The notes below the pieces were generated by a model. That model made no database searches, had not been told where the DNA came from, and saw only the letters and a list, made by a program, of their open reading frames with translations. A program made the position numbers and the translations under genes. Source: JBEKYD01 sp052148435 (GTDB taxonomy: Bacteria; Acidobacteriota; Terriglobia; Bryobacterales; Bryobacteraceae). From it: 64,000 bases of DNA. The stretch covers positions 5,010 to 69,009 of the forward strand of contig JBKQIF010000126.1 of NCBI GenBank assembly GCA_052148435.1, read 5' to 3'. Positions 60,714 through 64,000 of the stretch are shown here, piece after piece. Within the stretch, counting starts at the first letter, position 1, and each line of letters starts with the position of its first letter.

Positions 60714-60790
60714 TTCCTCTCGTGGTCAGAAATTCGGACTCTTCGCCAATGATCGCACCAAAAAGCAGGACCCGCCATGGACGAAGCCTG

Positions 60791-60958
60791 CTAAGCCACT
60801 CCTCCGATGGTCACGCTTACCGGGCGCAAGGGATCGTCGTAGGGAGGCGCAGGCTGGCCCGTCACGCTACCCGGATTGCGCTGACCTTCTCCGGTCGCGA
60901 ACATGACCACGTAATCCCCACGCGCCGCCGGGTTCGACGCCGAATTCAGCGTGCCGTC
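60791..60958 (-). pseudogene. Fragment of a TIGR03437 (Solibacter C-terminal) domain
   Basis: About 55 codons read AKDGTLNSASNPAARGDYVV, MFATGEGQRNPGSVTGQPAP and RPVSVTIGGVA, then stop. The pattern NSxxNPAxRGxxVxxxATGxG...PVxVTIGG is the centre of TIGR03437, a domain repeated many times in Solibacter proteomes. It lacks its N- and C-terminal parts and has no start. It lies at the 3' side of the Lys-rich frame below, out of frame with it. Confidence 0.75.
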
Positions 60959-60969
60959 CTTGGCTATAC

Positions 60970-61191
60970 CTACTGTGCACCAGTTTGTGTCGCTGCTTGT
61001 GATGGGGCCGGGGCCGTCTTCTCCGCTGCCGCTTTCTTTACCGGCGCACTCTTCTTCGCCGCCTTCCTGACAGCGGCTTTCTTCGCCGGTTTCTTCGCGG
61101 CGGCTTTCTCCTGTTGCGCCTTGGCCGCTCTCACCGCGTCCCGTGAGGCGCCTGCCGCAGCAAGGCCTGCTAACAGGTCTGGATCAGGCAA
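60970..61191 (-). CDS. Possible Lys/Ala-rich histone-H1-like tail protein
   Basis: A 73-codon frame with a TTG start reads PDPDLLAGLAAAGASRDAVR, then a run of KKPAKKAAVRKAAKKSAPVKK-type repeats cut by Ala and Pro. Such Lys/Ala/Pro tails occur in bacterial H1-like DNA-binding proteins and at C-termini of other proteins. With no strong ribosome site and decayed DNA on both sides, it may be the tail of a lost gene. Its 5' end lies in an inverted repeat. Confidence 0.4.
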   Translation of the reverse strand: MPDPDLLAGLAAAGASRDAVRAAKAQQEKAAAKKPAKKAAVRKAAKKSAPVKKAAAEKTAPAPSQAATQTGAQ

Positions 61192-61219
61192 TTGTCACTG
61201 ATCCCCGCCTGTTAGCAGG
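61166..61219. repeat. Inverted repeat with 22-bp arms
   Basis: CCTGCTAACAGGTCTGGATC (61166-61185, continuing to 61187) is inverted as CTGATCCCCGCCTGTTAGCAGG-type sequence at 61198-61219, with three mismatches and a 10-nt loop. The left arm encodes the start of the Lys-rich frame. It may be an inverted duplication. Confidence 0.65.
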
Positions 61220-61607
61220 ACGTCTGCAACACGCCCGTCGATCCCAACGGACGGCTCGCGCACTAGCCCAGATCTTGGAAGCAACAGCATGTTTTCACCC
61301 AGCTGCGCTGGGCGGATGCCACGTGACCAGTGTTGCCATCGGCGCCCACGGGCGCGTCCAAAACCAAACCGTCCCATGCAGGCCGGGATTGCGCGGATAA
61401 CCACCAACATTGCGGAATAACACCGCCGCTTCCTTTCCCAGACCTTGCCGGCGCGCGCCGTATGGCCGATACTGGATACCGGTACCGCAGTGGCGATCCG
61501 CCGCGACCACGGCCTCGGGGTGTACGCGCTTAGTCGTCTGGGCGACGAACTGGCCTGGATGTAGAATCGATCGCCGCGAGGACGCAGCCCAAGGAGGATT
61601 TGTTCCA
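61220..61607. other. Gap with an orphan C-terminal reading frame
   Basis: No complete gene. A plus-strand frame at about 61441-61564 reads TLPARAVWPILDTGTAVAIR, then RDHGLGVYALSRLGDELAWM and stop, with protein-like character but no start. It may be the end of a decayed gene. I cannot name it. AAGGAGG at 61591-61597 serves the next gene. Confidence 0.35.
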
Positions 61608-62750
61608 GTGACTCCCAGAGAGAGAATGCGGACAGCGCTTCGACACCAGGAACCCGACCGCGTCCCGATCGATTTCGGGCAAGATCACCATAACGGTATC
61701 AATGAGGTTGCCTACCGCAATCTGCTCTCCCGGCTGCAAATCGAACCCGCGGGTCCGCCCAGGGTCTATGACCTGATCCAGCGTCTGGCGGGCGTAGACG
61801 AGTGCATTCTGGAGCGGTTTCACGTTGACACCCGCTACATCTTCGCCAATGGCAACGAGCGCTGGACGCAGACGGTGGAACCCGATGGCAGCCATGAAGA
61901 CGAATGGGGGGTGTATCGCAGGCGCTGCGGCTACTATTGCGAGAACGTCCGGGCGCCGCTGGCCGGCAAGAGCAGGCAGGAGATTTTGAGCTTCCCATTC
62001 CCCGACCCCACGGAGCCGTCCAGGTACCGCGGCTTGCGGGAGCGGGCCCAGCGGCTGTACCAGACCACCGACTATGCGCTGATGGCCGGTTCGCCCGCGT
62101 CTCTGTATTATTTCTCCGCGGAATTACGAGGGTTTGAGCAATACATGACCGATCTGGCCGACGAACCCGCGCTCGTCGAATTGCTCGTGGATCGCATGCT
62201 GGAATGGATGATGGAGTTCGCTTCCCGCTATTTGGACGAGATCGGCGATTTCATCGAGGTGTGGTGGATGGGGGACGACTGGGGTATGCAGACGGGCCCC
62301 ATCATGCGTCCCATGGTCTTCCGCACCATGTTCAAACCGCGTTACAAGCGGCTGATCGACTTGGTGAAATCCAAAACGCGGGCGAAGGTCTGCCTGCATA
62401 CCTGCGGGGCGACCTACTGGGCGATGCAGGACTTTATTGAGGCGGGTGTGGACGTGGTTCACCCCGTGCAGCCGACCGCGAAGGAAAATGGAGACCCGGC
62501 GCGCATCAAACGCGACTTTGGCGACCGGCTGTGCTTCTACTCGAACATCGCCAATACCACTATCCTGCCGAGAGGGACGCCGGAAGAGGTCGCGCAGGAG
62601 GTGCGGCGCAAGGTCATGGCGCTGGCGCCGAACGGCGGGTATGTGTTTTCGGCAGGACACAACGTCCAGGCGGACGTGCCGCCGGAGAACCTGATCACGC
62701 TTTTCGATACCGCGTACCAGGCGGGACGATACCCAATCGGATCGGCTTGA
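61608..62750 (+). CDS. Uroporphyrinogen decarboxylase (URO-D) family protein, GTG start
   Basis: The 380-residue protein belongs to the URO-D/MtaA/CmuA fold. It has ERMRTALRHQEPDRVPIDFG at the start, the DDWGMQTGPIMRPMVFRTMF segment near residue 222, and CLHTCGATYWAMQDFIEAGV with HxCG near residue 263, followed by DVVHPVQPTAKENGD. The HxC site suggests zinc and methyl transfer rather than heme synthesis. True HemE motifs (RQAGRY) are absent. GTG 61608 sits 10 nt after AAGGAGG. No corrinoid protein is nearby. Confidence 0.83.
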   Translation: MTPRERMRTALRHQEPDRVPIDFGQDHHNGINEVAYRNLLSRLQIEPAGPPRVYDLIQRLAGVDECILERFHVDTRYIFANGNERWTQTVEPDGSHEDEWGVYRRRCGYYCENVRAPLAGKSRQEILSFPFPDPTEPSRYRGLRERAQRLYQTTDYALMAGSPASLYYFSAELRGFEQYMTDLADEPALVELLVDRMLEWMMEFASRYLDEIGDFIEVWWMGDDWGMQTGPIMRPMVFRTMFKPRYKRLIDLVKSKTRAKVCLHTCGATYWAMQDFIEAGVDVVHPVQPTAKENGDPARIKRDFGDRLCFYSNIANTTILPRGTPEEVAQEVRRKVMALAPNGGYVFSAGHNVQADVPPENLITLFDTAYQAGRYPIGSA

Positions 62751-62841
62751 CCCGCGCCCCTGCCACCGCACCGGGACGGCGGGGAACAGCAGAGTCCGGC
62801 TTTCGTAACGGCTTTCAGTCCCGACGACCGCGAATCGATTG

Positions 62842-63160
62842 TCAACGGATTTGAGGATCTGCGCCACTTCTTGCGGGTCGCCAGTCCTCGTCGAAGTCCG
62901 GCAGATTTTCGACTGCTGCGGTGGATAGCGCAGTCGCGGTCCTGGGGGCCACGCGCCAGCGCTTGAGCAACCAGACCACCAGGAACACTCCCAGGATCAA
63001 GACAAGCCACGGGACAAAAGGCGTCCATCCCCGCGGCACGGTCCGGGGATCGACCAGCACTTTGCTACCGTACAAGCCGACGTAGGTATCCAGGATCGCT
63101 TGATCTGACTTTCCCATCGCCACCCACTTGGCGATTTCCAACCGCCGTTCCAGCTAAGGC
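62842..63160 (-). pseudogene. C-terminal fragment of CcmH-type cytochrome c maturation protein
   Basis: The frame reads LERRLEIAKWVAMGKSDQAI, LDTYVGLYGSKVLVDP, then a transmembrane helix PFVPWLVLILGVFLVVWLLK and a polar tail to a stop at 62842. The GKSDQAILDxYVxxYGxxVL segment and following helix are diagnostic of CcmH/NrfF. The CxxC-containing N-terminal half is missing. Near 63160 the sequence joins directly to an unrelated glycosidase-like fragment. An internal ATG at 63141 could still allow a short product. Confidence 0.7.
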
Positions 63161-63366
63161 CGTGAAACTCATACCCGATCCGTAAATAGACCGGAGTGGC
63201 GAGCTCCCGCAACCCGCCGATCAGAGAAGCGATCTGGGCATCGTAGGCTCCGGCCGCGACTTGCGCCTCATAGTGATCCGATGCGCCATTGGTCATATTC
63301 AGGCCGAGTTGGACCGTGACAAAGTTTCCCGGATAGAACAGCAGTTGCGCTTTGAGAGCATCAGCC
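63160..63366 (-). pseudogene. Glycoside hydrolase-like fragment (GH26-type)
   Basis: About 68 codons read ADALKAQLLFYPGNFVTVQL, GLNMTNGASDHYEAQVAAGA and PVYLRIGYEFHGLSWNGGW. The LRIGYEFxGxxWNG motif resembles the strand carrying the acid/base Glu in mannanase-like GH26 barrels. Both ends are cut: upstream a TIGR03437-like frame ends just before, downstream the CcmH fragment begins at the WNG codons in another frame. Family assignment is tentative. Confidence 0.5.
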
Positions 63367-63990
63367 TAATTCGGAGCGATCGTGCCCAGTCCGACGTACC
63401 CCATGAACGTTGAAGGCTGACGGCCGATCGGCATTGCGCTCCAATAGCCAGCATACGAGACCGGGTCCTGCCCAGCGCCGTGCATGATAACGCCTTCCGG
63501 TTCCAGGCGGGCCCCGAAGTTAGCCCGGGTACCCAGGTCTGGGCGTTCACGAAGCACACGCAAGGAAGCAGGCATAGCTCCTTCCACGGAATATTCACAA
63601 GACCTTGGCCGGTCGCCCAGAAAGCCACGTAGGTATTTCTTGCAGCAGGATTGTTATTCGAATTAAAAGTACCGCCACTATTGACCATCCACGTCTGCCC
63701 AGGTCCGTAAGCCTGGGTGAAAACGCCGGGCGCCGCACTGACGACGGGGATTGTGACGGTGTTCCCTTTGACCCCATTGAACTCGGCCTGAATAGTGGTG
63801 GTTGTGGTGCCAGCCACCGCGAACGGCACCAATGCATTGGCCTGGCCGTCCTGGGCGTAAATCAGGAACGCGGCGACGGCGGACGGGGTGGATCGCGTGC
63901 TGCATGGGCGCGCACCTTGCGCGCCGGCACAAGCAGTTTCGGAGGGCGCCGCGGCGGAGCGGTCGGCGAGCCGGGAGCGTCTGCGGCGCC
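63367..63990 (-). pseudogene. Frameshifted TIGR03437 domain remains
   Basis: One frame gives NALVPFAVAGTTTTTIQAEF, NGVKGNTVTIPVVSAAPGVF, then NSGGTFNSNNNPAARNTYVA and FWATGQGLVNIP, a good TIGR03437 N-terminal part. After about 63590 the frame shifts, and the second frame continues LEPEGVIMHGAGQDPVSYAG and YVGLGTIAPN to a stop at 63366. This is the matching C-terminal part (PVxYAG...VP-N). The upstream end, toward 64000, runs out of good coding. Such domains normally end large exported Solibacter proteins. Confidence 0.7.
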
Positions 63991-64000
63991 AGATCGAGGG

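Overview
The window looks like a chromosomal segment of an acidobacterium of the Solibacter/Bryobacter kind. The evidence is the high GC content, the abundance of Tat- or Sec-exported TIM-barrel, Gfo/Idh, DUF1080 and amidohydrolase enzymes, a fragment of the acidobacterial MacB-like permease family, and two broken copies of the C-terminal domain (TIGR03437) typical of Solibacter proteins. No rRNA, tRNA, CRISPR array, prophage or complete insertion sequence was seen. Taxonomy is an inference; no marker gene was aligned.

Layout. 1-5250: decayed DNA with a short-chain dehydrogenase stub, a HAD phosphatase, a large UPF0182 membrane protein and a HigBA-type toxin-antitoxin pair with a palindromic operator. 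5359-13549: housekeeping (rpsO-pnp, gpmA, glgC with a tandemly duplicated 3' end, rpsU from a TTG start, a zinc-ribbon protein, and a translationally coupled yvcK-glmU pair). 13660-20756: a TPR protein, a KDG-kinase-like sugar kinase, then a divergent surface-sugar locus: two sugar-nucleotide epimerases and a GT2 glycosyltransferase on + (each junction is ATGA), and a GT39-type membrane glycosyltransferase on - behind an internally deleted flavin oxidoreductase. 21109-26133: a translation and growth block (rplM-rpsI, rpsB-tsf-pyrH-frr, thrB). 26137-35917: repeats, a permease fragment, an outer-membrane protein, an exported oxidoreductase, Sua5, a broken crcB, a homocysteine methyltransferase/MTHFR fusion, a soluble two-component pair, murB and a DUF2461 protein.

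36108-64000 is accessory in character: a four-gene exported operon (PKD/CBM9-like protein, GH35-like glycosidase, DUF362 protein, unknown protein), a MarR-MFS efflux pair, an enolase-superfamily enzyme, a seven-heme cytochrome next to a Tat-exported aldo/keto reductase, an S9 peptidase, a DUF1080 protein, a PIG-L deacetylase, a scrambled IS66/poxB gene graveyard, an MgtA-type ATPase, an amidohydrolase, a sugar-phosphate isomerase, a URO-D family protein, and a terminal mosaic of TIGR03437, glycosidase-like and CcmH fragments.

Most striking overall: at least eight genes survive only as end fragments or as ends joined by internal, frame-breaking deletions, some with short repeats at the junction. 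The window also carries three families of palindromic repeats. I found no convincing new defence or mobile system. The best leads for new biology are the recurrent internal deletions, the palindromic repeat family at 1672/23086/26136, the yvcK-glmU coupling, and the exported glycan operon at 36108-41609.
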